Assembly (NCBI GenBank): GCA_014529385.2 | Contig: CM043953.1 | Coordinates: 114,201,049 to 114,265,048, forward strand | Direction of reading: 5' to 3' | Length of the DNA stretch: 64,000 bases | DNA from: Adiantum capillus-veneris | Lineage: Eukaryota; Streptophyta; Polypodiopsida; Polypodiales; Pteridaceae | Shown here: piece after piece, positions 43,324-55,170 of the stretch | Layout: every line of letters begins with the position of its first letter | Numbering within the stretch: position 1 is the first letter of the stretch | Made by a program: the position numbers and the translations under genes | Notes under the pieces: generated by a model | Told to the model about the DNA's origin: nothing | Databases searched by the model: none | What the model saw: the letters and a program-made list of their open reading frames with translations, nothing else

Positions 43324-44654
43324 CTATAAGGCCATCTCGCGATGAGCAGGATTATCGTCATCATTGGGAAGCGGCTCTTTGGAGTTGGGATGCAAATCTT
43401 GTTGATCATGAGGCTCTGTCTCGCCTTGGATTTGCACAAAGTTTTGTAGGAAACAACATGCTCCTATCACAATGGGCGGAAATGCAAGATCGATGTTGAG
43501 ATCTTGTAAAATCCGCCATCTATTCTTCAAGAGACCAAAGGCATTTTTCACTTCCATTGAGAGTTTCCTATCAAACTCTCACTTTTAACATGAAAATTGC
43601 CCTGTCTACAATTGATATGGCTTTACCAAGAATGTCCTCGCTTTGTATATTGAGTCTACGATCAAATAAGGTCGTATTTTCTCCCCTTGAATATACATAA
43701 ACTTATTGCTCGCGCTTCTTAGAGATAATCTTGCAATCTCCAAGAAGATCTCGTGGCGCTTGGTCTCTTCCTCCTCTCTGATCCTTGCAAGTCTCTCATC
43801 ATGTAGCATCCTAGACGTGTCAAGCTCTCACAAGGTGGTTGTCTTCTTATCTTTTGCACGCTCGTATGCCTCACACACCTATTTCATCCTATCACCCATC
43901 GTCTTGGCCATTGTGCCCAAGCTATATTTTTTGGGTTGCTTGAATTTCTTGCCAAAGACGTCGCCCAAATTCACAAAATCTGGTTGTGGATTTTGATATG
44001 AGCTACCGTCAATCTCAGCACCATCTAGGTCTATAAGTGCATCTATTGTGGAGGATACATGAATGTGGCTCTCCCTGTCAAGTGCACCAGCTATCCCTGA
44101 GCACTTTGGAGTCTTCCCCCACAAAGCATCCAACATGTCAAAGAAGGGCCAATTGCTGGGGATACTGCCATTAGAACATTGTTTGGAAAGCTCTTTTTTG
44201 TGGAGCTTCTTTAGTGTGTCAATACGGTTTCTTGCATGCTCCGGGTTGAAGCTACCATTGATCTCCCTATTTAAAGCAGAAACTAGGTCTTCCCAATCTT
44301 AAGGGCGAAAATTATCCGTTCTTAATGTGTAAGCACTGCTCCTCATAGACATGTCAGAGAGTATAAGTGCTTTTGTCATCCCATATTACTGTCGTTTTTC
44401 TATGGCACTTTGTCCCTTATATGCTTTTGTCTGATTTTATATGGTGTCTTCACTAGTGGTTGAGCGTTTGCATTTGTGACATGTGGTTGCTCAGCTGGAG
44501 TATGTGCTTGCGAGGATATCTCTACCTTTGATCGCTTTTTCCCACTTAAAAGAGGTGTAAGCATAGCCTCCTCCATCAAACCAAGGTAGGAAACCTGCTT
44601 TAAAGGTATTGCATCCTGGAAAAGAGGAACGCATTCCTTGAATTCATCTCCCAC
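43324..44654 (-). pseudogene. PIF/Harbinger remnant: Myb-like ORF joined to DDE transposase end
   Basis: PIF/Harbinger elements encode a DDE nuclease and a Myb/SANT-like partner. The minus strand shows the Myb-like part at about 44400-43879 (WEDLVSALNREINGSFNPEH, then NRIDTLKKLHKKE, WPFFDMLDALWGKTPK), with a TAA before the Trp. It passes at about 43700 into a DDE_Tnp_4-like segment (YIQGEKIRPYLIVDSIYKAR) and ends with the transposase tail (AFGLLKNRWRILQDL ... ACCFLQNFVQ, 43557-43400). The first Asp region of the nuclease is missing. The two ORFs, normally separate genes, lie fused by deletion. Terminal repeats were not found. Confidence 0.75.
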
Positions 44655-44844
44655 TGGTGTCTAATGCAAATGCATTGCCCAAGAGGGCCTAGAAGACTTA
44701 CCAGCCTCCCCTTGCCTAGCTCTTTGCATGCCAGCAATGGGTCGAGGTGGAGAAGACATACTGTGAAGACGATGTTTCGTCACAACAAATCAATATTTTA
44801 CTAATAAACATACAATAAAATTTCGGACTACTTTTGTCAATCTT

Positions 44845-45400
44845 ATCCGTGTACGCACGAAATACATGACCCAATTTGCAAATCGAAACCATTTTTTGAC
44901 AAACGAGAAGCTTTGAAGGATAACCATATTTTGACAAACGAGAAGCTTTGAATGAAAACCATATTGTTGTGTGCAATATATTCAACATGTGTACATATGT
45001 GTGTGTGTGTAGCTGTTTTACCATAAATAATATGACATAATTGAACTTTTTACATTCAAAAAACAGTTGGCTTTAGAAGAAATGAAATGATAAGTACAAA
45101 AGTAACTCAGTCTTAGAATCAATTTTGTACAGTGTTGTAAGAATGAAGCCTCATTCGAGTATCCAAAGTGACAGAAGAACTTCCCAAGTAGTAAGTGAAT
45201 GTGTAATCCAATGTATGACAGCTAACCAAAGCCAAAGAAAACCTTCCAAGACAAAATAGAATCCTTACGTGCATCCATCCAAACAAGACAACAGATATGT
45301 TAGCCTTGGATGTGTTTTACAGGTATCAATAGACTATACCAGTTGTTATCCATGTCGATCTCAAAAAAAATTTCTCAACTTTGTACAAGCTTAGTCCATA
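44845..45400. repeat. Dispersed repeats related to 31105-31240 and 52500-52890
   Basis: The first 130 bases match 31105-31240. From about 44990 the sequence matches 52500-52890 (short GT tract, ACTCA-TCTTAGA-TCA, then TATCAGTTGTTATCCATG-type words). Family unknown. Confidence 0.65.
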
Positions 45401-46977
45401 GTAAATGTTTTAATTTCTTAAAAAGGAACCCAATTTTTTTTTATTTATACAAGAATCTTACATCATTTTGATTAGAAGGCCATTACCCCTTCTAATCCAA
45501 GTGTCAGAATCCCCCCATATTTAGTCACAATTCATCTTTTAGTGAAAGCACTAGTTAGTGCAGTAGGTTTTAAATAAAAAATCTCCTTTAGTAGTCACAA
45601 TCTAGCCATAGGCTAGTTTAATGTTTATTTTAAGGTTGGGCAAAGATTTTAGGCCCATCATGTTACTAGAACTTACCATATTTTGTAAGTTAACCTACCT
45701 TAATCATCCTTTTGGCCATCCCAGGTAATCAAGAAGCCCTTGCAAAATCCAAAAAAGAATTTAAATGCTACACAATATGCAATCTCATATGAGAATATAC
45801 ACAGGAGATCATTGTAGAAATTTCCTCATGATGGTTTCAACCATTCAACTAATAACCAAGAGAAGTGGTGTTACCATCAAAACACCCATAAGTAGCAGGT
45901 TTAGGCCCTATTTACACCAAAATTTACAAGATCATAGTGCCTATGCAGCAGTCGAAAGGCATTGTAACTACCAGACTTTAGGGAACCATCACAGAAGTAG
46001 TCATGGCGACAACCAATACCATAGTGATGTAAATGGTAAACCATCTTTTTTTCACAATCCTTCCTAAGCATTAGTCGACAGTTAACAGCAAATAACCAAG
46101 TAAATGGGCCAAGTAACTGCTAGTGAGCCTTTAGACAGAACGTAAAGAATTGCCATTAATATAAAGCCATGTTCTAAAACAGTGACAGCATGCTTCCTCG
46201 CTAAAAAATATGCATTACTGGTGTGCGGAGGGTGAAGCAACACCCCACTTTTCCAAGCTCTCCATCAATAAAATATCATGAGTTTTACCCCGTTATAGAG
46301 TAATAGTCATGCAACAAGGCACTAGATAGCCTGCCATCCTGCAACCGAGATTAGTAGGCAAGAAGAAAAAAAAAATCCCTGTTTGTACCGGTTACTAGGG
46401 CAAAAAAACAACAACCCTAGCCAACCCAGTGATCAAACCACCGACCCATTAGGTGGATTTTTTTAAACGAAAACCAATTTTTAGCATTGACAGTAGGTTG
46501 TGAACCATTAGTAATCACGCGACGAAGAGCACCCCCATGTTTGGGATTAAAACATTGCAGGAAGAAACAACCCATTGCTTCCTACTAAATTTGTGAAAAA
46601 AATCATCCTCTCAGAGTAACAAGCCTTCACAGCATAAACATATAGCCATACAGCAGGTGAAACAAACCAAAAAAAGGAGTTGTCGACCTGTGTTACTTGA
46701 GTTGAGAGCTCCATGCTTCAATGCAGTGGAGATTCAGATACGCAGTCACTAACTTTTTGCAAACAAATAGAGTACAACCAAAGCTAAGTGAGGGGCAGAG
46801 ATGTGCCCTCACCTTTTAAATAGAGGAGGGAGGAGGTTACCATAACTGCATATCGCGCAGTTACCCAAGCGCTGGGAGATCTCTAGCAGAGATGGTGAGG
46901 CCGCATGCAAGGTGCAATGAAGAGGCAACCAGGAGTATTCACGGCCGGGTTTCACCCAAGGTTTATTCACTCATGTA
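45401..46977. other. Long spacer without recognised gene
   Basis: AT-rich sequence. Short frames such as that near 45765-46067 show no family motif or codon pattern. Nothing else is supported. Confidence 0.5.
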
Positions 46978-47041
46978 CTGAGAAGGGCTACATCCCATGG
47001 TAATGCCCATAGGTGGTGGGTTTTACTATAGTCCCAAGAGC

Positions 47042-47090
<49 letters not shown>

Positions 47091-47149
47091 AAGGGCTACA
47101 TCCCATGGTAATGCCCATAGGTGGTGGGTTTTACTATAGTCCCAAGAGC

Positions 47150-47224
<75 letters not shown>
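46978..47224. repeat. 110-bp tandem duplication including CT microsatellites
   Basis: TGAGAAGGGCTACATCCCATGG...AGCCAAGTAAG occurs at 46978 and again at 47088, each followed by a CT tract (47049-47086 and 47158-47224). The flank copies are identical or nearly so by eye, so the event is recent. Confidence 0.93.
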
Positions 47225-47227
<3 letters not shown>

Positions 47228-47449
47228 CACCACGAGTGCGAGCAGTGTCTACGCATGTTTTCTCACTCACTCACACACACGGACTCGTGCATGGACATTG
47301 TAGCATATGAAGAGGCACGTAGGGACAAGAGGTGTCGATGAGCGACTTTTTGTTCAAAAGATTTATATCTTTGTCTCTCTCTATGCTTCTCTTGTTCTCA
47401 GCTTCTGTGACGAGGCATGGCAACGGGAATATGGAGAGGGAGGTTGACA

Positions 47450-48090
47450 AGTGCGGGGCTACTCTCTCTCTCTCTAGGAGTGTTGCAAGCGACTCTTGTT
47501 TTTGTGTCTCGTCGAATTCTGCAGGCAGCTACAATATTGTGTTTATCATTGTAGAAAATTGAGACGCGGGTGCTGTATATGTTTGTATCGCAAGAAGGGG
47601 TTGGCAGCAGAAGGAGGCATGGCACATGCATAAGTTGTGTCACTAGGTGCCTACGCATGGAGGGTCATGGCCAGGTAGTGTGGACATGGAGAGGGGTAGC
47701 TGACGTGGAGGGGGACATAGGAATATCTGAGGGAATCCTAGAAAGTAAAATAATTTCTTTTAACTTGAGCCAGTATGTAGAGTATGTCAATACACATTTT
47801 GGAAAATAGTATACACAAAATCGAAAAAGATGCACTCTTGATTAATTAGCAAAGGCAAGGAAGACTTAATGTGCTAGTGATGAGGATTGAGAAGCAGGTG
47901 CCATATCGCAGGTGGTGGGTGAGTAGAGAGAGGAAGGTGGCGACACCAGCGAGCAATGGTAGTTCGCAAAGGAGACATGCAAGCAAGTGATGTAAGCAAA
48001 AGAACTTTAAAAAAAAAGTTGAATCGCGCCCTTTAGGTTGGGTGTGAGGTCCTTAGAGTTATGACTCATAATCTTGCTAGCGACTACGGT
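47450..48090. repeat. Dispersed direct repeat, copy 2 (partner 42400-43005)
   Basis: Collinear with 42400-43005 with small indels; the GT tract of copy 1 is replaced by a short CT run. No coding motif. Confidence 0.88.
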
Positions 48091-48231
48091 AGTTTGAATC
48101 CAGTTTTGAATTCTAAATTTTACACCTCATTGTATAGGAAGGCAAGGATGTGGTTACTTCGTTAGCGTAGGAGCCAAAATCTCTATGCTGCCCTCTCATT
48201 AACCCACGTGGCTGAAAACCTCTAAAAAAAA

Positions 48232-49541
48232 CTACGCCGTCAAAAGCCAGGTTCCCAGAAGCGCAGGCAGCTCTATCGCCAGCCCGAGGTCCGCTAGTTT
48301 AGCCGTCTCTAGCCTCCCTCTCCTCTGCAGCAGAATGTTATTTGGCTTCACATCCAGATGCAACACTCCGTTCTCTTTGTGGAAGGACCTGAGAGCGGTG
48401 ACCATGGCCTTCACCACCAATGCCCCCTCATGGCACGTCATGTAGAGCCCCTTCTCCTCCTCCCATTCATCATGTCAAGTGACGTTCCACCTTCGCACAA
48501 ATCCATCGCTACGTAGGGACTCCCATTTCCATCTGCCAGATGCACGCTATGTAGCCTCACTATCGGCATTACTGCTGCGACCGCGCGAGTGGATAGGCGC
48601 CGCATGATGCGGATCTCTACCCCAGCCAGCCGAAGCTGGTGCTTGCAGTGCGTTTCATGAGCAAAAAGCTCTTTGACCAAGATCTTGCAGGCCATGATAT
48701 GATCTGCCCTTCAAGGTAGCAGCTCTAACTCGTCACTGTTGTTACTTTGATGATTCCTTTTGACTTTGAATACCTGCCCATAGCCTCCCTCGCCAAGAGA
48801 TCCTATTATCTCCAGATTGGATATGGTGACCATGGGCAACCTCGTACTGTCGGTACTGCTGCATGTTGTCACCAAGGGCGGCCATTCCTGCACTTCTTTG
48901 GTTACAACCAAGGGAGTCCTGATCTGTATGGCCGCCAACTCATACTGTTGCTGAGCATTATTACCCATCATGATCTCTCTCTTGGATTTAGGTTTAGGCG
49001 CAGCAATAAGATCATCGCGATGAATACCAGCTACTTTAGCTGGCGGAGGCCCAACAGATGCTCTTGCTACTATTGCTTGACGCACGATATGCAGCAGGAC
49101 AGGATGGCGTCCGCCAGCTTGCATCAGTGTAGTACATTGAGGATTCGGTAGACGCATTGCCTTTGTGGTATTATAAATGCTGCCTTTTTCATTGTTGTGC
49201 TTCACAATATGCTCCTTCGACGACGTGCAGATACCGATGCCTCCCCTGTTGTTGGGCTTCGCATGCCTCTGCCGTGCATGCGCGGCCGCTTCTTGTTGTG
49301 ACGTTGTAGTACTGTTTTGCAAAGCTGGGCGCAGGTCATGCTTGACCATCCAAAATTGGAATACTCCACGTGCAGGAGCTGCTGCAGCTATCCGACCAAC
49401 AATCTTGGCTTTGATTTGGTCATGGACACGCGAACTACGGTTGTTGATTGCAACTGGCCTTATATTGGCAGCGGTCGGAGCAGTATTGGTTGGTTGCTTT
49501 TCTGAGCGGTTCTTATTCACCTTCCGATTCCAGCGGGTCAT
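48232..49541 (-). pseudogene. Protein kinase pseudogene, truncated after the activation segment
   Basis: The minus-strand frame starts at 49541 with a long basic, low-complexity amino region of about 230 residues. The kinase domain begins at LEIIGSLGEGGYGQVFKVK (glycine loop). A TGA at about 48711 interrupts it in frame. The domain continues with MACKILV (ATP-binding Lys), GVEIRIMRRLS (helix C), and YVAMDLCEGG (hinge). A frameshift near 48450 leads to GVLHLDVKPNNILL (catalytic loop, HLD for HRD) and ADLGLA (DLG for DFG). The frame ends a few residues later without the APE motif or C-lobe. Stop, frameshift and loss of the C-lobe mean no active kinase. Confidence 0.85.
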
Positions 49542-49619
49542 TATAGCTGGGCCTTTATCATTAGTGATTCAATTACTTACTGGAGCTGATAGTGTAGAGA
49601 CTATCTAATGATGATGGCA

Positions 49620-50817
49620 AGCTTATCTGATACAGGTGCTACTCACTGCTAGCGACGTTGACAATGATGCAGGCTAATTAGCAGCAGCCACATGATCATT
49701 TCGCCTAGCGCAGTACTAAGCTCGCCGGCAGGCTACCTAGGAAAGGAGGCTGTCGAGATCAGGACGTTCGGGCTATATGAGTAGTTAAATAATTAGAGGG
49801 CATGACCGGAGATACCTCAACTGCATGTGGTAGTCCCTCAATCCATCATCCCTTTCGCTTGCATACCTTTGCCTACAACTTGCCGATGTGCTAATTGCTG
49901 CTACGACCAGCTATGATTTTGTAATGTCCTATTAACCTTGCCGATATTGCTAAGAGCATCATTGACAGTACTCACGACCAAGTTATTGCAACATTATGTC
50001 CTCATGAAATAACATAAGATGCCACAAATGTTAAATCAAATTTTTCAAAGGTTAACATTAAATCAAACAGAGAACCCAAACAACCTGATATTGTGAGACC
50101 TCTTAGGAAATTACCAAAGCATGAGACTTCTCAAGTATATAGTAGGTGGTTGAGCTTTTTTCATGCTTTTTCTTTTTCTGTTCAGAATGGGTAGGCCAAT
50201 TCCAACTGATCTGATTGAGCAGCAGACAGAATTTGAGACTGCAATGTATAAGTTGCAATTCTACCTTTACCCAAATTTGCAAGAGTAGGTGCTCAGACAC
50301 TACATGCATAAATGGAGTGAGTTCATTCCATGGCCAGTTCAACCACCTACCCCATGGCATCCACATTACATCACTTGGAATACACTCGATCGACAAATCA
50401 CCATCGACATCGCCGTACTGGCTAGTTGCTCCACAAAACACCATTGAATTCTGTTCGTACAGATTGCTGACGTGCTCAGCCTACTCGAGACTATAGAAAT
50501 AAATTACTCTAATGTGGTCCCCAACCACCTTCAGTCAGCTAAACAATTCGTTTCACGCTACTTTCCTAACAACCAGTTAACCACACGTGCAACTTTGAAG
50601 AGCATCTTACCGATATAACCCTCTGTTCCTGCATCAAAAACTCCCATTGATATGTGTTGTTACCTTGTCCTCCTCCTCTTCTCCTTTTGTCCATTGCATA
50701 GTAAAGCAGTCATTGCCTGCTACATTTCAAGGTCTTCCCAACTCTCTCTTGCTTACTTCCATTCTTAATTCATCAACACTTTTTTTGCATACTCTCTACA
50801 TCAAATCATTTCAGTGA
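49620..50817. other. Spacer without recognised gene
   Basis: No ORF with family motifs and no long repeat noticed. Confidence 0.5.
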
Positions 50818-50865
50818 CTTATATTCACTTAGGGTAACAAGATTTGCGCAAAACAAATAATAAGT

Positions 50866-50944
<79 letters not shown>

Positions 50945-51098
50945 TTTCATTTCTACGTTCTTCTTTATGGAAGTATACTCTTGTTCAGTGCTTCCATGAG
51001 AACAAAATAGTAAATACAATCTTGTATGTATGAGTGAATTCTACTCACTTAGGGTACAATATTTCTGGAAAACAAATAATAATTAAGCGCACGCACGT

Positions 51099-51140
<42 letters not shown>

Positions 51141-51215
51141 TCCTTTCACTTCTATGTTCTTGTTTACTGATGTATACTCTTGTTCAATGCTTCGATGAGA
51201 ACAAAATAGTAATTA
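50818..51215. repeat. Tandem duplication of about 215 bp with long CT tracts
   Basis: Both halves have TTCACTTAGGGTA-CAA, AAACAAATAATAA, a CT tract (75 bp at 50867-50941; 38 bp at 51100-51137), then TTCA-TTCTA-GTTCTT and GAGAACAAAATAGTAA. The CT tract length differs strongly between copies. Confidence 0.88.
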
Positions 51216-51797
51216 TAATAGTGCCCTTGCAGTCATGCAGGCTAACGAAGCGCTCTAGTTGGATATGCGGTGATTCCGGGCTATAAAATGAAAGATGAGC
51301 TAGTATGCACCTAGGATTCTCCTACGATTTGGAGAGAAGAAAGTATTAGTGGAATCTTTTATAGATGCCCTATGATCTTGGGTTTTGAAAGCAGGAAAGG
51401 CCATGAGACGAGTGCGTTCAATACCGCGGACAGAAGTGACCAGCGAGGCAGCGTACACTTGTTTGGGGAGACAGGTGGAGCTACGAAGCATATCACGTAA
51501 CGTGATGTCGCAAAGGCAATGCATACCTTGTGGGCTAGCCACGACAAGCTAGAAAATCCCCTCCCTTTTTTTTACTGCATGAGGTGTTGTCAAGCGAGAA
51601 GTACAAATGGCCATCGTGCATGCTGGTGGAAGTTATTATCATCGACCTGTTGTGTTCAAAACCTACTCGATTTGTTGGCGAGGGAGAGAGAGGGTGTGAA
51701 GGAATCAGTGTAGAATCCCATTAGTAAAATGGGAGTGTAGGCGTGTTAATTTCAAAAAGTCATTGATTAGTTAGAATCATAGGAGATTCCCTTTTAC

Positions 51798-51828
<31 letters not shown>

Positions 51829-52281
51829 TCATGAGCCTTACGTCAGCGAGTGCATATGGCAAGGTTGTGTGACGGGGTGTGACATTGTCTGTGTAGGCAT
51901 CTTTGCTCGTAGAGGGAGGAGGAGGGGTTGTGGAGTACCGAGAATAAAGGGGAAATGAAAAACAATTTAATATCGTTTTTAGTAAGCCAGTAAGTTTAAA
52001 ATGTCAAGGTACAAAAAGGGTAAATTTTAATGAGTTCATCTTTTCTAAAATTATTCTATAACTACAACGGGTCCTTTGCCATGTGGCATAAGGTACGAGT
52101 TGAAGGCTAAATCCAAAGAATTAGCCATTGCATAGGCCTTAGGAATTTATGACAATCGTGCATTCTTTTTCTGTTGCCTATCATTAGCCTTGGTCCCCAG
52201 TAGCCAGCTTGAACTTCGTGACAAATTGTGAGTATATGCCCACTACCAACCCACAGCTACAATTCTCCACATTCTCAAAGG
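51216..52281. other. Spacer with short CT tract
   Basis: A CT tract lies near 51799-51829. No gene is supported. Confidence 0.5.
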
Positions 52282-52286
52282 ACACA

Positions 52287-52355
<69 letters not shown>

Positions 52356-52419
52356 TGTTCAACTCAGAGGGCACCCCTTCAGCCAATGAAGATCGCTGTA
52401 AGTAACTTTGTTTTGTTTG

Positions 52420-52451
<32 letters not shown>

Positions 52452-52528
52452 GCCTCGCTTGGAATCTCTTACTCGAGCTCTTTTGGTAGTGCCTGTGCAT
52501 CTGGGTGTGTGTGTGTGTGTGTGTGTGT
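52282..52528. repeat. Cluster of (AC)n, (AG)n and (GT)n microsatellites
   Basis: AC/AG compound tract at 52282-52353, GT tracts at 52424-52451 and 52505-52528. Inverted-complement tracts so close could pair in RNA. Confidence 0.92.
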
Positions 52529-53618
52529 TGCTGTGTTAAACTTAATATATATACACAAAAGAACATAACATTCAAAATAAAATTGGCTTTTGATATATGG
52601 ACAATGATTTATAAAAAAACGACTCAATCTTAGATTCATTATTGTGCATTATAATAAGAATGAGGCATCATTCCAATGATCCTATACAAAAGCAATAGGA
52701 CTATTGAGGTCATCCCCGTAGAATCATCAGGGATCTTCAGAGTCAGACTCTAATAAGCTAAACCTTTTTAAGCCAAGTAGAACTCTCACCTGCATCCATA
52801 TAGTCAAGACAACAAATTTGTTAGGCTTGGCTACGTATGACAGGCTTCAAAGAACCTATCAGTTGTTATCCATGCCAAACTTAAAAATTGTTAGACTAGC
52901 AAAACACAAAACCAGAAGTAAAGGATCATTACTTCTTCTATAAAACACAGATTTGTGAAAGCATCAGGAGCCAACAATGATTTCAGCCAACATAAGCCAG
53001 CAAATAAAGTAAATGAGAAAATTTCATATGAAATTTCCACCAAGATATAGCATGATAATTCCATCAAAGCAATCCACTGGATTCCAAATAAGAGTTGAAG
53101 CATTAGCTCAAAGCTCAAATGGAAGCACTCACTCCTAAATGATGAGACAACAACAAAAATCTCAAGCATTATTAACAACAATAGGTAAGCATTACTAAAC
53201 CGGGGTCAATACCATTATTTTAATTGATGGTATTGCACCAGCCTTGAATATGTATTACAGATGTCAACGAACCCCATCAATTGTTATCCGTGTTCGATTT
53301 AAAAACTTTATGCCTACCATCCATAGAGTGTCAAGTATCAATACCCTGCATGGAGTGGTTTGAAGCTCTTTTTCCAAAAGGTTTGAGATCTGAAGGTCAT
53401 CACCCCTTCAAATCGAAGTGTAATTTTTTTCTGCTCATTTTAATTCCTAAATGAAATGTGAAGTACCAAGGTGTCTTTAAGAGTTTACCCCTTATTTATT
53501 TTTAAATTTTTTAAAAGAAAGATATAAATAAATATATATATATATGTGTGTGTGTGTGTACGTGTGTGTAAAAGCCCGAAGAGCTAAGAATAGCTAGGGG
53601 TCTCCATATAGTTTGGAC
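52529..53618. other. Spacer including copy of a dispersed repeat
   Basis: 52529-52890 resembles 45010-45390. A further weaker copy of the TTGTTATCC-TG... motif lies near 53280. A TA/TG tract lies at 53531-53560. No gene seen. Confidence 0.5.
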
Positions 53619-53702
53619 ATGATGGTGGTTCTAACTTTTGAAGCCATGAAATCCATCAATTTGGCAATATTTAAAGACACTTTTTGGGCTTCGGCCCCTT
53701 GA
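53619..53702 (+). pseudogene. Relic ORF interrupted by the copia element, left part
   Basis: An ATG at 53619 opens a frame (TFEAMKSINLAIFKDTFW) that reaches a TGA overlapping the copia target site. The frame continues in phase at 58629-58779 on the other side of the element. Family unknown. Confidence 0.35.
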
Positions 53703-53705
53703 CAT

Positions 53706-53932
53706 TGTTACCATATACATGTGGTAGTGATGTGTGTGAACATACTAGGTCCGCCGAGGCATTTTTTCCCTCTTTAGGAGGTTATTTCCCCCGAGCATTG
53801 TATATATGCCCATCACTCTAGGGCTATCTATCTTTCCATTGCGCACTAAGTAACACACTCTCTATTGTGTGCCTTGAGCTTCCTTCGTCTTCTCCAAGCT
53901 CTATGTGTCTCTCTGCAACCCTAATTCCAACA
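53706..53932 (+). repeat. 5' LTR of copia element
   Basis: TGTTACCATATACATG ... AATTCCAACA, 227 bp, with a GCATTGTATATATGCC TATA-like word. Confidence 0.95.
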
Positions 53933-53934
53933 AT

Positions 53935-53946
53935 TGGTATCAGAGC
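53935..53946 (+). other. Primer binding site of copia element
   Basis: TGGTATCAGAGC, perfect initiator tRNA-Met type, two bases after the LTR. Confidence 0.94.
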
Positions 53947-54294
53947 AGGTTGCGTCCTCCCGGGCTTCGTCGCAAGCTGCTCCAGTACACGCCTGCTCAC
54001 TTTCTCCTATTTCAGTGAGCTTTGGCGAGCATTCGCAGGTCGACAAATACTTCGGGAAAGCTCGTAGCTCTTGGTATGCTCAGATTTTTTATTTGGGCTC
54101 ATTTCGGCCTCCATTTCCACTACAGGCACGTCTGCACGGGCAATTTCGTCATTTTGTGTAGAATTTTTGTCAGTACAGTTTTTTGCATAACAGATGCCTT
54201 ATAGTCTTCTACAGTTTGTGCTATATAGCACGTGTTGTTCTCGCTCCGTTTCTCCTATTTTCGGGTAGTTTTCACATCATGTGCAACATTTACC

Positions 54295-55170
54295 ATGGCT
54301 GACAATAACAACACAGATGTGTTCAAGATGTTTGCTGTTGAGGACAGGTTGGATGGGGACAATTACCCTATGTGGGCTTATATGATGCAACACATTCTTG
54401 TGTCAAAGGGCGTCTGGAATATTGTGCAGGGCATTGATGTACGTCCTGGTTCTGAGGATGAAGGCTATATTGAGAATGTCACAGGTCTTGCTGCAAGGAT
54501 TGCTGCTGTTAGAGTTGTTTTGCCTACGGCAGAACAAGCTTGTTGGGATGTTAAGGATGCGCAGGCTCATGCATTGATTTCGTTGTCTGTGAAGCGCAAC
54601 ATTGCTCCTCACATCCGTTCAACAAAATCTGCAAAACAGGCTTGGGATATTTTGGCTGGTCTTTATGCAAGTCGCAATGAGGCTAAAATTGCTTTGCTGC
54701 ATAAAGAGCTGGAGTCGAAGATTATTCATTAGGAAGATGATATGGACACTTTCCTTGCTAGTGTCAAGGATATCAATGAGCAGCTTATTTCTGCAAGTGA
54801 AGTCATTTCAGACAGTTCCCTTGTGCAGACTGTTCTTGATGCCTTACCAGATTCTTACCAGACTTTCGCTAGTACTTGGAGACTTATGACCCAAGGAAAA
54901 TCCAGAATTTGTCAAGTTTGATGCATTATGCACATTGTTGTTGCAAGAGTCACTTTCCAGAAAAAACAGGACTAGGCAGCGTGCAGTTGAAGAGGCTTTT
55001 ACTGATTCTCAAAGAAACGGTGGTAACAGTAATGCAGCCACTTCTTATGGTTCTGCTGCGAGTGGCAAAAATTCTGTTCCTAATGCTTCTGCTAGCACCA
55101 ATTCGTCTGGAAATTCTGGTGATAAGGGAAAAAAGAAGATGTGTTGCCATTATTGTAAAGCTATTAACCT
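54295..55170 (+). pseudogene. copia gag with truncated zinc knuckle
   Basis: Gag starts at ATG 54295 (MADNNNTDVFKMFAVEDRLD) and carries the UBN2-type gag core (WAYMMQHILVSKGVW; AKQAWDILAGLY). A TAG at 54730-54732 sits where a Gln is likely. A frameshift near 54890 leads to a Ser/Asn/Gly-rich linker and the first half of the zinc knuckle (CCHYCK). The knuckle's His and last Cys, and the protease DSGA region that should follow, are missing: the sequence jumps to the segment just after the protease active site (SHRELFTSLESV). Confidence 0.85.

Noticed and set aside
45765-46067. 100-residue plus-strand frame
   Set aside because: No motif and AT-rich sequence; likely chance.
49177-49608. 143-residue plus-strand frame
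   Set aside because: It is antisense to the kinase pseudogene head.
50103-50444. 113-residue minus-strand frame
   Set aside because: No domain and a low-complexity Lys-rich tail. No support beyond length.
53935-53946. tRNA gene at primer-site sequences
   Set aside because: The 12-base TGGTATCAGAGC words are LTR-element primer sites; no cloverleaf surrounds any of them.
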